This document shows, piece after piece, positions 17,857 to 26,694 of a DNA stretch of 64,000 nt. A program made the position numbers and the translations under genes. The notes beneath the pieces are model-generated. The model had not been told where the DNA came from and searched no databases. It was given only the letters and a program-made list of their open reading frames with translations. The first letter of the stretch is position 1. The number at the start of each line of letters is the position of its first letter. Source of the stretch: Marinifilum sp965230805 (lineage in GTDB: Bacteria; Bacteroidota; Bacteroidia; Bacteroidales; Marinifilaceae); assembly GCF_965230805.1 (NCBI RefSeq), contig NZ_OZ246019.1, positions 1,364,001-1,428,000 on the forward strand, in the 5' to 3' direction.

Positions 17857-18843
17857 CTATTTCTTTTTCCCTTTGTCTTTAGGATTTGCAATATTTTCTC
17901 TCATGCTTGTATCGGCCTCAATATTTTTCATGCGGTAATAATCCATAATTCCCAATTGACCATTTCTGAAAGCATCTGCCATTGCTCTTGGAACCTCAGC
18001 TTCTGCCTCAATAACTTTTGCACGCATCTCCTGAGCCAATGCTTTATTCTCTTGTTCAGATGCTACAGCCATTGCTCTACGTTCCTCCGCTTTTGCCTGC
18101 GCAATTTTTAAATCTGCATCTGCCTGATCGGTTTGAAGAACAGCACCAATGTTTTTACCTATATCAATATCTGCAATATCAATCGATAAGATTTCGAATG
18201 CAGTTCCTGCATCAAGACCTTTCTCCAATACAACTCTTGAAATATTGTCAGGATTTTCAAGTACCGACTTATGAGTTTCTGAAGAACCTATTGAGGAAAC
18301 AATCCCCTCACCCACACGAGCAAGAACCGTTTCTTCACCAGCACCACCAACCAATTGGCGAATATTAGCTCGAACGGTAACTCTCGCTTTTGCAATCAAC
18401 TGAATACCATCTTTAGAAACTGCAGTAACCGGAGGCGTATTAATTACCTTCGGAATTACACTCATTTGAACTGCTTCGTACACATCACGACCAGCCAAAT
18501 CGATTGCTGTTGCCATTTTAAATCCTAATTCGATATTTGCCTTTGAGGCAGATACCAATGCATGTGTAACCTGAGAAACATGACCTCCTGCCAAGTAGTG
18601 AGCTTCCAATTCATCTCTATTTAACTTTAACCCAGCCTTGGTTCCCTCAATCAGTGCACTTACAATCACTTTAGGTGGTACTTTACGCCAACGCATAAGA
18701 ATTAATTGTAGCAAACTAATACGCACTTTAGAAAGTTGAGCTGAAAACCATAATCCTAATGGTACAAAATACAAAAATATCGCCATTAGGACGACAACAC
18801 CAATTAACAAGAGAACAGATATTCCTAATCCTATTTCCACCAT
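17857..18843 (-). CDS. floA: Flotillin-like membrane protein FloA
   Basis: A 328-residue flotillin-type scaffold of membrane microdomains. The N-terminal membrane hairpin (about 5-30: LGISVLLLIGVVVLMAIFLYF) is followed by the conserved MRWRKVPPKVIV and the PHB/SPFH-like domain with VINTPPVTAVSKDGIQLIAKARVTVRAN. The C-terminal Ala/Glu-rich coiled coil contains IAQAKAEERRAMAVASEQEN, typical of YqfA/FloA. The ATG at 18843 is chosen over an in-frame TTG two codons upstream. It is the last gene of a four-gene minus-strand operon, 10 bases after nfeD, its classical partner. Confidence 0.94.
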   Translation of the reverse strand: MVEIGLGISVLLLIGVVVLMAIFLYFVPLGLWFSAQLSKVRISLLQLILMRWRKVPPKVIVSALIEGTKAGLKLNRDELEAHYLAGGHVSQVTHALVSASKANIELGFKMATAIDLAGRDVYEAVQMSVIPKVINTPPVTAVSKDGIQLIAKARVTVRANIRQLVGGAGEETVLARVGEGIVSSIGSSETHKSVLENPDNISRVVLEKGLDAGTAFEILSIDIADIDIGKNIGAVLQTDQADADLKIAQAKAEERRAMAVASEQENKALAQEMRAKVIEAEAEVPRAMADAFRNGQLGIMDYYRMKNIEADTSMRENIANPKDKGKKK

Positions 18844-18853
18844 ATTCAAATTT

Positions 18854-19318
18854 TTATTTAAGTTTTACAATAACCACTTTATCCACTATATCAATAACTT
18901 CAACTTCTGATCTCTCATCAATATATGTTCCTAAAGATTTTGCTTCCATTATCCTCTTATTCACTTTTATTTTCCCCATTGGAGCAAGTCTAGATACACA
19001 TATTCCTCTATCACCAATATTAACATCTATGTCATCTAATTTATCTACTTTTGAATCAATTTCAGCATTCAATTTTATTTTGTTCCAGGTATTTGTTTTT
19101 AAAACAACTACAATTGATAAAATATTAAGAACAACAGTCCCAAAAACGGTAATATGTCCAATAGTTGCACCATATTGATGATAGGATAAATATATTCCTC
19201 CAACCAATAAAACAATACCCCCAAGAGCAGCAAAAGTAACTCCTGGAATAACAAAAAATTCCAATAACAATAGAAGAACTCCTAAAAGAATCAGTAAAAT
19301 AATAATTAAAGCTGTCAT
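18854..19318 (-). CDS. NfeD-family membrane protein
   Basis: 154 residues with three hydrophobic segments at about 3-22, 28-47 and 53-75, then a soluble OB-fold-like NfeD C-domain (GDRGICVSRLAPMGKIKVNKRIMEAKSLGTYIDERSEVEVIDI). It is the short NfeD1b type that lacks the ClpP-like protease domain, and it is typically coupled to floA. The partner floA begins 10 bases downstream. It is probably needed for microdomain organisation; the exact activity is unknown. Confidence 0.9.
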   Translation of the reverse strand: MTALIIILLILLGVLLLLLEFFVIPGVTFAALGGIVLLVGGIYLSYHQYGATIGHITVFGTVVLNILSIVVVLKTNTWNKIKLNAEIDSKVDKLDDIDVNIGDRGICVSRLAPMGKIKVNKRIMEAKSLGTYIDERSEVEVIDIVDKVVIVKLK

Positions 19319-19337
19319 TTAATTTTGATATCTAAAA

Positions 19338-19619
19338 TTATACAATCGTTACCTTTAAGCCCTTCTTTGTTAATCCATCTCTCATTGGCCTGATAACACT
19401 CATTTTTCCTTTTTTTACATCACATTTTCCTTTGTAATGTGTGATGTATGCACATTGCTCAGCTTGCTCGGGATCATGCTTGCAAACATCTATCAATGCT
19501 CCTATAACAAAATCAAATGTATGATGATCATCGTTATGCAAAAGCAAGGTATTACGATTAATGATATCATCCAAGACTTCATTTTCTTCATTCAAATACT
19601 TTTCATCAAAATTACTCAT
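19338..19619 (-). CDS. clpS: ATP-dependent Clp protease adaptor ClpS
   Basis: 93 residues. ClpS delivers N-degron substrates to ClpAP. The core LLLHNDDHHTFDFVIGALIDVC contains the conserved N-D-D-x-x-T segment that binds N-terminal residues, and EQAEQCAYITHYKGKCDVKKG is the second conserved block. Length and order fit the family. It sits between the SPOR protein (11-base gap) and nfeD (19-base gap), an unusual operon context. Confidence 0.93.
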   Translation of the reverse strand: MSNFDEKYLNEENEVLDDIINRNTLLLHNDDHHTFDFVIGALIDVCKHDPEQAEQCAYITHYKGKCDVKKGKMSVIRPMRDGLTKKGLKVTIV

Positions 19620-19630
19620 AGATCCATAAT

Positions 19631-21817
19631 TTATTGGCGAAGTATTTCTAAGGCCTGTTGAATAGTAAGCTTATCATTTCCAGAGTATGCAACAGTAAAG
19701 GCATCCCTCAATCCTGCCTCCCTTAATTCCATTTTCAATTTACTTACTTTGCTGTAAGAATCAAAGCTACCCACAGTACAAATCGTATATCCTCTATAAT
19801 CTTTGGTATATTCAATGGGATACTTGGAAAATGCTCTTAGTGTATTTTTCACATCCTGCGGTATATCTTCGGAGTATGCTCCAACCTGCACTTTAAATGC
19901 TATTTTTCCAGTTTCTAATTTCTTGACTACAGGACTTATACTTGGCGTTGATTTTGCAACAACCCTTGGCTGATAGTTTTGGTCGGTTACTTTTATAGCT
20001 AATCCTAAGTTCGTTTTCTTGCCATCTTTGTAGGCAATAACAAAAGCATTTGGGAATAATTGTCGTATTTCAGGGATTGCAGACTTGGCAGAGGCAAATG
20101 TTGGATAATTCCCAACCATATACTTAAAAAGTTTCCCGTTTCCAATTACTTCTTCCTTTACAGGTTTTAATCCTTCAAAGAATTTCTGATCTCTTCTGCT
20201 TGAGAATACTCCAACCTGCAAATAATAAATATATCCTTTGATGATATCAGCTGAGTTTTCAGGAAGCTCTTCTGATGTCATTACTAATTTTTCCTTTTTA
20301 TCGGATTGTCCTACAACATTCGTTTCAATTGTTCCAACAATTTGTTTTCTCAAGTAATTTGATTCTAAATTTCTGGCCTGAATCATTTTTTGATCAGCCT
20401 GTTTCCCAAAATCGTACGACTTCTGCTCTAAAAGTGCAATTCGTTCACTCAAATTTGCTTTTGTAACACCACTTGCATCTTCCAGCTTACTCCTTATGTC
20501 TTCGGTCACAGCATACAAACTATCGGAATTGAACTTATCATTTTTCGATTCCACAAAAAAACTCTTTGCCTCATTTGATTTGAATTCGCTTAAATAATGG
20601 TAAGTGAGTTGATCATTTACAGCAAAGTTGAAATAGGGTAAGTCGGTACCAGTAAACTTAGATGTATATTTAATTTCAGAAGCTACTACATGAAAAGTTG
20701 TTTTATCGGACATACTGTTTGATCCTTTTTTAAGAACAGCTAATTCGGGTAATGCTTCCATATTCATTACCACTTTTTGTTCCGGATATTCCGCTATTTT
20801 AATTTTATAAATTGTAAAATCATCCTTGCCATTCTCTCTACTCGAAGCAAAGCATGCAAATTCATCATTTAAATCAGTAGCAAAAAAAAGGTCGTTTGAA
20901 GTTGAGTTAATTGGGAATCCTAAATTCACAGGCTCAGTCCAAGTATTGGTAATTTCATTATAAACTGATTTGAATATATCAAAACCACCCATACTCGCAT
21001 GACCTTGAGAACAGAAATATAATGTTCTCCCATCACCAGACATGTAAGGGAATACCTCATCAAATTGCGTATTCAACTCTGTTAAAGCTTCCCAATCACT
21101 CCAACCACCATTTTTTAAACGTTTTGCACGATACAGATCTCTACCATTCTTCTTGTTCTTTCCGTAACTCGAGAAGTAGATATACTGCCCATTGTTCGAT
21201 AAAATAGCAACCTCACGATCTCCATCATCATCAAATCGAGACTTAATGCTTTTTGTCTTTTTCGACAACCTATCATAGAATCCCTCGATATTGTAGTAAC
21301 GGAAAAATTCGTATTTTTCAACTACTTTTTTATCATGAACATCTACAACATAGTATGAATTAACCAAGGGAAGTCCATTCTGACACATCACGATCAGCTG
21401 GTCGATTCCTGTAGACTTTTTCTTGTAATATTCTCTAAATTTTCTGTAGTATCGAATTGCGGAGTTAAACTGATAGTTCATATGGAAAGCACGACCTAAG
21501 TAATAAGGAACAGATGCATTTACATTTTTAGTTGAAGCAATTTTGAGATGCTTGATTGCATCAGCAATATTTTCATTCAATTCAACCTGGCAAACTCCCA
21601 GGTAATAGTTGTATTCAGGATCTTGCGGATAAACATTTATCAACTCTTGATACAATGGCAGAGCACTCTTATAGTTTTCTGCATCAAAAAATGTAAAGGC
21701 TTCTTCTTCAATTTGCTGTTCGGTTTTACCTCCGCTAAAGCTTTGGCTAAATGATATTTGTGCAATAAACAGAGCGATTAAAAGCAATGTGCTAGGTAAT
21801 CTCATACTTTTATTCAT
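19631..21817 (-). CDS. Secreted TPR-PD40 protein with two C-terminal SPOR domains
   Basis: 728 residues with a signal peptide (MNKSMRLPSTLLLIALFIAQISFS), so the protein is envelope-located. Residues about 30-150 form TPR-like repeats (ENYKSALPLYQELINVYPQDPEYNYYLGVC). Residues about 200-330 hold PD40/WD40-like beta-propeller motifs (GQYIYFSSYGKNKKNGRDLY, GRTLYFCSQGHASMGGFDIF). The C-terminal part has two SPOR-type modules (YYLQVGVFSSRRDQKFF about 535, FKVQVGAYSEDIP about 650), which bind denuded peptidoglycan. This resembles the OmpA-associated TPR/PD40 proteins of Bacteroidota, with SPOR replacing the OmpA anchor. It heads the operon with clpS, nfeD and floA. Confidence 0.82.
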   Translation of the reverse strand: MNKSMRLPSTLLLIALFIAQISFSQSFSGGKTEQQIEEEAFTFFDAENYKSALPLYQELINVYPQDPEYNYYLGVCQVELNENIADAIKHLKIASTKNVNASVPYYLGRAFHMNYQFNSAIRYYRKFREYYKKKSTGIDQLIVMCQNGLPLVNSYYVVDVHDKKVVEKYEFFRYYNIEGFYDRLSKKTKSIKSRFDDDGDREVAILSNNGQYIYFSSYGKNKKNGRDLYRAKRLKNGGWSDWEALTELNTQFDEVFPYMSGDGRTLYFCSQGHASMGGFDIFKSVYNEITNTWTEPVNLGFPINSTSNDLFFATDLNDEFACFASSRENGKDDFTIYKIKIAEYPEQKVVMNMEALPELAVLKKGSNSMSDKTTFHVVASEIKYTSKFTGTDLPYFNFAVNDQLTYHYLSEFKSNEAKSFFVESKNDKFNSDSLYAVTEDIRSKLEDASGVTKANLSERIALLEQKSYDFGKQADQKMIQARNLESNYLRKQIVGTIETNVVGQSDKKEKLVMTSEELPENSADIIKGYIYYLQVGVFSSRRDQKFFEGLKPVKEEVIGNGKLFKYMVGNYPTFASAKSAIPEIRQLFPNAFVIAYKDGKKTNLGLAIKVTDQNYQPRVVAKSTPSISPVVKKLETGKIAFKVQVGAYSEDIPQDVKNTLRAFSKYPIEYTKDYRGYTICTVGSFDSYSKVSKLKMELREAGLRDAFTVAYSGNDKLTIQQALEILRQ

Positions 21818-21950
21818 AGAATTAATTTCTTGCTTAAGGTAATCTTAGCTATTAATCATTTTATTAAAATCTTCTTGGTATCTATACTTCTTAGAGTCCC
21901 TCAATTAAGGGCTTGTAATAATAAAATCTTAATATAGTAAATATTTATAA

Positions 21951-21983
21951 CAAAGATAATATTTAAAGTGTAAGTACGAAATT
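21951..21983 (-). promoter_or_regulatory. Candidate promoter of the SPOR-clpS-nfeD-floA operon
   Basis: Minus-strand TATCTTTG (21951-21958) fits TAnnTTTG, with TTTCG about 20 bases upstream in the -33 position. It lies 134 bases before the first gene. Confidence 0.5.
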
Positions 21984-22127
21984 ACTCGAAGAGCACTTAA
22001 TTAACAAAACATAAGAGAGGTGTACAAAAAAAGATGTCGATTTAAAACCGATGAGCACACATTTTTTTTTAACTTCATGGGTTGATAACTTTAATCGAAT
22101 TAATTCGTTCTGCTGAGCGGATTAAAA

Positions 22128-22135
22128 TATATTTG
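22128..22135 (+). promoter_or_regulatory. Candidate -7 element of bcp
   Basis: TATATTTG, a perfect TAnnTTTG, 20 bases before the bcp ATG. TTCG lies about 20 bases upstream. The resulting leader would be very short. Confidence 0.5.
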
Positions 22136-22154
22136 TAAATCAAATTTCTAAAGA

Positions 22155-22622
22155 ATGACACATTTAAAAGAAGGAGATAAAGCACCCGATTTTAAGGGTT
22201 TAAATCAAGACGAAAAAGAATTAAAATTAGCTGATTTCAAAGGGAAAAAGTTGATTCTTTACTTCTATCCAAAAGATAACACACCAGGTTGTACTGCTGA
22301 ATCGTGTAACCTGAATGAAAATTACGATGCTTTAACCAAGCTGGAGTTCGAGGTTGTTGGAGTAAGTCCCGACAAAATTTCTTCACATCAAAAATTTATT
22401 ACCAAGTACAATTTGGCATTCAATTTAATTGCCGATACCGAAAAAGAAATTCTAGAAGCTTATGGTGTCTGGGGAATGAAAAAGATGTATGGTCGAGAAT
22501 ACATGGGTGTAATCAGAACCACTTTCGTGATTGCTGAAGATGGCACTATTGAAAAGATTTTTGATAAAGTAAAAACAAAAGATCATACCAATCAGATTTT
22601 AACTGAAATGGAATTGAAATAA
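22155..22622 (+). CDS. bcp: Thioredoxin-dependent thiol peroxidase (Bcp/PrxQ)
   Basis: 155 residues. It reduces peroxides using thioredoxin. The peroxidatic cysteine is in LYFYPKDNTPGCTAESCNLNENY, at about residue 46, with a second cysteine five residues later in the usual PrxQ resolving position (C-x4-C). The Arg of the active site is in VIRTTFVIAEDG. Cytosolic, full length. recA follows after a 117-base gap without a terminator, so read-through is possible. Confidence 0.93.
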   Translation: MTHLKEGDKAPDFKGLNQDEKELKLADFKGKKLILYFYPKDNTPGCTAESCNLNENYDALTKLEFEVVGVSPDKISSHQKFITKYNLAFNLIADTEKEILEAYGVWGMKKMYGREYMGVIRTTFVIAEDGTIEKIFDKVKTKDHTNQILTEMELK

Positions 22623-22739
22623 CAATCAGCTAATAGTATTCTGCTACAATGAAGTGGATTGCATTAATTCATGATTTCTGGCTATGAGCGGAAAGCAGAG
22701 TGCTGTAAACTTGAAAGAAAAATATTAAAAACACATATT

Positions 22740-23756
22740 ATGAATAAAGACGTTGCAGAAATCAACAAAGAAAAGCTGAAAGCCCTTCAGCTGACAATGG
22801 AAAAGATTGATAAAACCTACGGGAAAGGTACCATCATGAAAATGGGCGATGAAGCCATTGAAGATATACCTGCAATTTCATCCGGTTCATTGTCATTGAA
22901 CATGGCTTTGGGAGTTGGAGGATATCCAAAAGGTAGAATTATTGAAATATACGGACCAGAATCTTCAGGTAAAACTACTTTGGCAATACATGCAGTCGCA
23001 GAAGCCCAAAAGGCTGGAGGAATTTGTGCCATTATTGATGCAGAACATGCTTTCGATCGTTTCTATGCAGAAAAATTAGGTGTGGATACCGAAAACTTGC
23101 TGATCTCTCAGCCTGACAATGGTGAGCAAGCATTGGAAATTGCTGACCAATTAATTCGCTCTTCTGCGATTGAATTGGTGGTAATTGACTCGGTTGCTGC
23201 ATTGACTCCAAAAGCTGAAATTGAAGGGGAAATGGGAGATTCGAAAATGGGTCTTCAGGCACGTTTGATGTCGCAGGCTTTACGTAAGCTTACTGCAAAT
23301 ATAAACAAAACGAATACTACTTGTATTTTCATTAACCAATTGCGTGAAAAGATTGGTGTAATGTTTGGTAATCCTGAAACCACAACTGGTGGTAACGCTT
23401 TGAAATTCTATGCTTCGGTTCGTTTGGATATCCGTAGAATTGGTCAGATTAAAGATGGTGATGAAGTAAACGGAAACCACACTCGCGTGAAAATTGTAAA
23501 GAACAAGGTTGCTCCTCCATTCCGTAAAGCTGAATTTGATATCATGTACGGAGAAGGGATTTCGAAAACTGGTGAAATTATTGACTTGGGCGTTGACTAC
23601 AAGATCATCAAGAAATCGGGTTCGTGGTTCTCGTATGGTGAAACCAAATTAGGTCAAGGTCGAGAGGCTGTAAAGAATCTAATCAACGACAACCCTGAAT
23701 TGGCAGAAGAGTTGGAAAACAAGATTATTGATGCCATAAACAATCCGGTAGAATAA
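22740..23756 (+). CDS. recA: Recombinase RecA
   Basis: 338 residues. RecA forms filaments on single-stranded DNA for strand exchange and LexA-type coprotease activity. Walker A GPESSGKTT, the ATPase glutamate region (IDAEHAFD), Walker B LVVIDSVAAL, L1 (EIEGEMGDSKMGLQARLMSQALRKL) and L2 (FINQLREKIGVMFGNPETTTGGNALKF) are all intact. The ATG at 22740 (MNKDVAEINKEKLKALQ) was chosen. An in-frame ATG at 22671 would add 23 residues without family similarity. A terminator follows. Confidence 0.97.
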   Translation: MNKDVAEINKEKLKALQLTMEKIDKTYGKGTIMKMGDEAIEDIPAISSGSLSLNMALGVGGYPKGRIIEIYGPESSGKTTLAIHAVAEAQKAGGICAIIDAEHAFDRFYAEKLGVDTENLLISQPDNGEQALEIADQLIRSSAIELVVIDSVAALTPKAEIEGEMGDSKMGLQARLMSQALRKLTANINKTNTTCIFINQLREKIGVMFGNPETTTGGNALKFYASVRLDIRRIGQIKDGDEVNGNHTRVKIVKNKVAPPFRKAEFDIMYGEGISKTGEIIDLGVDYKIIKKSGSWFSYGETKLGQGREAVKNLINDNPELAEELENKIIDAINNPVE

Positions 23757-23789
23757 ATTCTGACAAATCGTTATCATAAGGAAAGACAA

Positions 23790-23819
23790 GACTCTTGCGT
23801 TGCGAGCGTCTTTTTTTTT
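23790..23819 (+). terminator. Terminator of recA
   Basis: Imperfect stem GACTCTTGCG-ttg-CGAGCGTC followed by nine T residues, starting 34 bases after the recA stop. Confidence 0.75.
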
Positions 23820-24013
23820 ATGCAGGAATGTTTTAGGGGTGAATTCTAAACCAAAATAATTGTTAGAACCTTAGGGATCTTATTCGAAATAAGACTCTCA
23901 ATACTTAAGCATTGCCATAGCTGGTTGAAAGAATGAAAGGAATTTTGGCTGAGTGTTTTTTTTAATACCGAATATGAAACTCAGCTGAATGAGGACGACT
24001 ATGCCACTCTGTG

Positions 24014-24105
24014 TTAGGGATTGAAGTGGATACCCCACAGCCAGGTACGAGCGAGGAGTAGGAACGGAAAGCCCGAATGACGTAGGAGGGAACGACCGAA
24101 AAAAA
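24014..24105 (+). other. GC/purine-rich intergenic element downstream of recA
   Basis: Within an otherwise AT-rich, gene-free 450 bases lies a G-rich block with GGGATTGAAGTGGATACCCC and ACGGAAAGCCCG, without a sustained reading frame. Its composition is unlike its surroundings. Similar GATTGAAGxGGA...GGAAAGC blocks recur between genes in many Bacteroidota from memory, so it may belong to a structured dispersed element; no search was possible. Confidence 0.4.
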
Positions 24106-24200
24106 AGTAATCAGCTTGAGTAAAATTGAATAAGACAATGGATGTTTTTTGGGTTGAATTGTGCTTGTTTAATTCGTAATTATTCATTCGATATTCATTA

Positions 24201-24230
24201 TTGATAATTGTTCATTCTTCCTTACATTTA
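24201..24230 (+). promoter_or_regulatory. Promoter of the S9 peptidase gene
   Basis: TTG (24201-24203), a 19-base spacer, then TACATTTA (24223-24230), one mismatch from TAnnTTTG. It is 41 bases from the ATG. Spacing fits the Bacteroidota housekeeping promoter exactly. Confidence 0.6.
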
Positions 24231-24270
24231 CGGTGCTGAAAATATCTAACAACACAAAATATCTACAATC

Positions 24271-26364
24271 ATGACAAACAAGTACTTTTTGTTGGGATTG
24301 GCTTTTGTAGCGGGATTAACATCTTGCCAGCAAGAAGCTGAAGAATCGAAAAAGGGTTCGTCCTACAAACCCACTGAAAACAAGTTAACCTCGGATGTAA
24401 TGACACCAGAAGTATTATGGTCGTTCGGACGATTGGGCGGTGAGAGCATTTCGCCTGATGAAAAAACAGTTCTTTACGGAGTAACCTACTTCAATAAAGA
24501 AGAAAATAAATCGTACCGCGATCTGTATACAGTTCCTGTGGCTGGTGGCAAAGCAGTTCAGATTACAAACACTGCTGCCAAGGAGTGGGGCGAGCGCTGG
24601 ACCAAGGATGGCAAAATTGCTTTTCTTTCGGCCGAAAGCGGATCGGTTCAGGCATGGGAAATGAATGCCGACGGAACGAATCGCCAGCAGCTGACCGATG
24701 TTGAAGGTGGAATTAATGATTTTAAATTTTCGCCAGATGAGTCGAAAATGGTTTTCTCGAAAGAGGTAAAACTTAGAGAGGATGTGCACGACAAGCATCC
24801 TGATTTGAAGAAATCGGATGGTAGAGTGATTACCGACGAGTTTTATCGCCATTGGGATCATTGGGTTGAGACTTACACTCATCTTTTTGTTGCTGATTTT
24901 AATCGCGCAAGCATATTAAAAGTCGGCAAGGATATTATGGAAGGTGAAAAATGGGAAGCTCCGGTGCGCCCTTGGGGTGGAATGGAACAAGTTGACTGGA
25001 CTGTTGATGGCAAAAACATTGCATACTCTTCGCGCAAGAAGTATGGCATTGAGTATGCACTTTCGACCAATACGGATATCTATTTTTATAATGTGGAGTC
25101 GAGCAAAACCAAGAACATGACCAAAGGAATGATGGGTTATGACAACAACCTTACTTTCTCGCCTGATGGCAAATATATGGCTTGGGAAAGCATGGAGCGT
25201 GATGGTTACGAGGCTGATAAATACCGCTTATACTTAATGAATTTGGCTACCGGGGAGAAAAAATATATGACCAAGGATTTCGATCAAAACGTGCATCATT
25301 TAACATGGACAAAGGATGGCAAATCGGTTTATTTTATTTCGAATTGGCATGCTACAGACGAAATTTATCGCATGGACATTGCTGATGGCAAAATTCACAA
25401 GATTACCGAAGGGGTTCACAACTACCAATCGGTTCATCCGCTTGGCAACAAGTTGATTGCAAAGCGAGTTTCGATGAGTAAGCCTGCCGAACTATACAAT
25501 GTTGATGCAAAAACCGGCAAGGCTAAAGAAATTTCCTTTGTGAACAAGCAAATTCTTGATCAGCTTACTCTTGCTACTGTTGAAAAACGTTGGGTAAAAA
25601 CCAGCGACAATAAGCAAATGTTGGTCTGGGTTATTAAGCCTCCACACTTCGACGAAAGCAAGAAATATCCCGCTCTTCTTTACTGCCAAGGTGGCCCGCA
25701 GGGAACGGTTTCACAGTTCTGGAGCTACCGTTGGAATTTTCAGATGATGGCAGCAAATGGTTATGTGGTGGTTGCACCAAACCGTAGAGGTTTACCAGGT
25801 TTTGGACAGGAATGGAACGAGCAAATTTCCGGCGATTACGGCGGACAGAACATGAAAGATTATCTTTCGGCAATCGACAATGTAAAGGGTGAAAAGTATG
25901 TTGACGAGGATCGTTTGGGGTGCGTAGGAGCATCGTACGGTGGATTCTCGACATTCTGGTTGGCAGGTCATCACAGCAAACGATTCAAAGCATTTATTGC
26001 TCATGATGGTATGTTCAATCTTGAAGCTCAATACCTGGAAACTGAAGAGATGTGGTTTGTAAACTGGGATCTTGGTGGTGCCTTCTGGGACAAAAAGAAC
26101 AAGATTGCTCAACGTTCTTATGCCCATTCTCCACATCGATTTGTTGACAAGTGGGATACGCCAATTATGGTAATTCATGGCGAGAAAGATTACCGTATTG
26201 TGGCTTCGCAAGGCATGCAGGCATTTAATGCTGCTCGTTTAAGAGGCATTCCTGCCAAATATCTGTATTTTCCAGAAGAAAACCACTGGGTGCTTGGCGT
26301 TCAGAATGGAATTCTTTGGCAGCGCGAATTTGCCAACTGGCTTGACCAGTGGTTGAAAGAATAG
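24271..26364 (+). CDS. S9 family prolyl oligopeptidase-type lipoprotein
   Basis: 697 residues. It opens with the lipoprotein signal MTNKYFLLGLAFVAGLTSC, so it is anchored in the envelope, probably facing the periplasm. Residues about 60-430 form a PD40/WD40-like beta-propeller (ERWTKDGKIAFLSAESG, NNLTFSPDGKYMAWESM, HHLTWTKDGKSVYFISN). The C-terminal alpha/beta-hydrolase domain has the nucleophile Ser555 in GASYGGFS, the Asp in HGEKDYRI and the His in PEENHWVLG. It is expected to release dipeptides or short peptides from oligopeptides, like dipeptidyl-peptidases of family S9. Subclass is uncertain. Confidence 0.92.
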   Translation: MTNKYFLLGLAFVAGLTSCQQEAEESKKGSSYKPTENKLTSDVMTPEVLWSFGRLGGESISPDEKTVLYGVTYFNKEENKSYRDLYTVPVAGGKAVQITNTAAKEWGERWTKDGKIAFLSAESGSVQAWEMNADGTNRQQLTDVEGGINDFKFSPDESKMVFSKEVKLREDVHDKHPDLKKSDGRVITDEFYRHWDHWVETYTHLFVADFNRASILKVGKDIMEGEKWEAPVRPWGGMEQVDWTVDGKNIAYSSRKKYGIEYALSTNTDIYFYNVESSKTKNMTKGMMGYDNNLTFSPDGKYMAWESMERDGYEADKYRLYLMNLATGEKKYMTKDFDQNVHHLTWTKDGKSVYFISNWHATDEIYRMDIADGKIHKITEGVHNYQSVHPLGNKLIAKRVSMSKPAELYNVDAKTGKAKEISFVNKQILDQLTLATVEKRWVKTSDNKQMLVWVIKPPHFDESKKYPALLYCQGGPQGTVSQFWSYRWNFQMMAANGYVVVAPNRRGLPGFGQEWNEQISGDYGGQNMKDYLSAIDNVKGEKYVDEDRLGCVGASYGGFSTFWLAGHHSKRFKAFIAHDGMFNLEAQYLETEEMWFVNWDLGGAFWDKKNKIAQRSYAHSPHRFVDKWDTPIMVIHGEKDYRIVASQGMQAFNAARLRGIPAKYLYFPEENHWVLGVQNGILWQREFANWLDQWLKE

Positions 26365-26406
26365 TTAAAAGCTGCAAGGCGAAAGCCAAAACCAATAAAT
26401 ACAGAA

Positions 26407-26431
26407 TCCTACCTGATGGTAGGAATTTTTT
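26407..26431 (+). terminator. Terminator of the S9 peptidase gene
   Basis: Perfect stem TCCTACC-tgat-GGTAGGA followed by ATTTTTTT. Confidence 0.85.
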
Positions 26432-26694
26432 TGATACTGCTTGAAGGACAAACAAAGCTTGCTAGTCTTGATTTGCAATCAAGACTATATCAACAAATGT
26501 ATTATTTCTATTGATAATACATTGCATACTTTATGTTTTCTTGGTGATATCTTTATTCTTATGGTGTATTATTGATATTTCCTTGTCGATTTTTTATGTA
26601 TTACATTTGATTTAAGCACTTTAAATTATAAAAGCACACTTCTTCTTCTGAATCAGTTAAAAATCCCTAAGTTTGCAGAAAATTTTTAGCGAGC

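Noticed and set aside
22671..22739. Upstream ATG start for recA
   Set aside because: The 23 extra residues do not resemble RecA, whereas the start at 22740 begins the conserved N-terminus.
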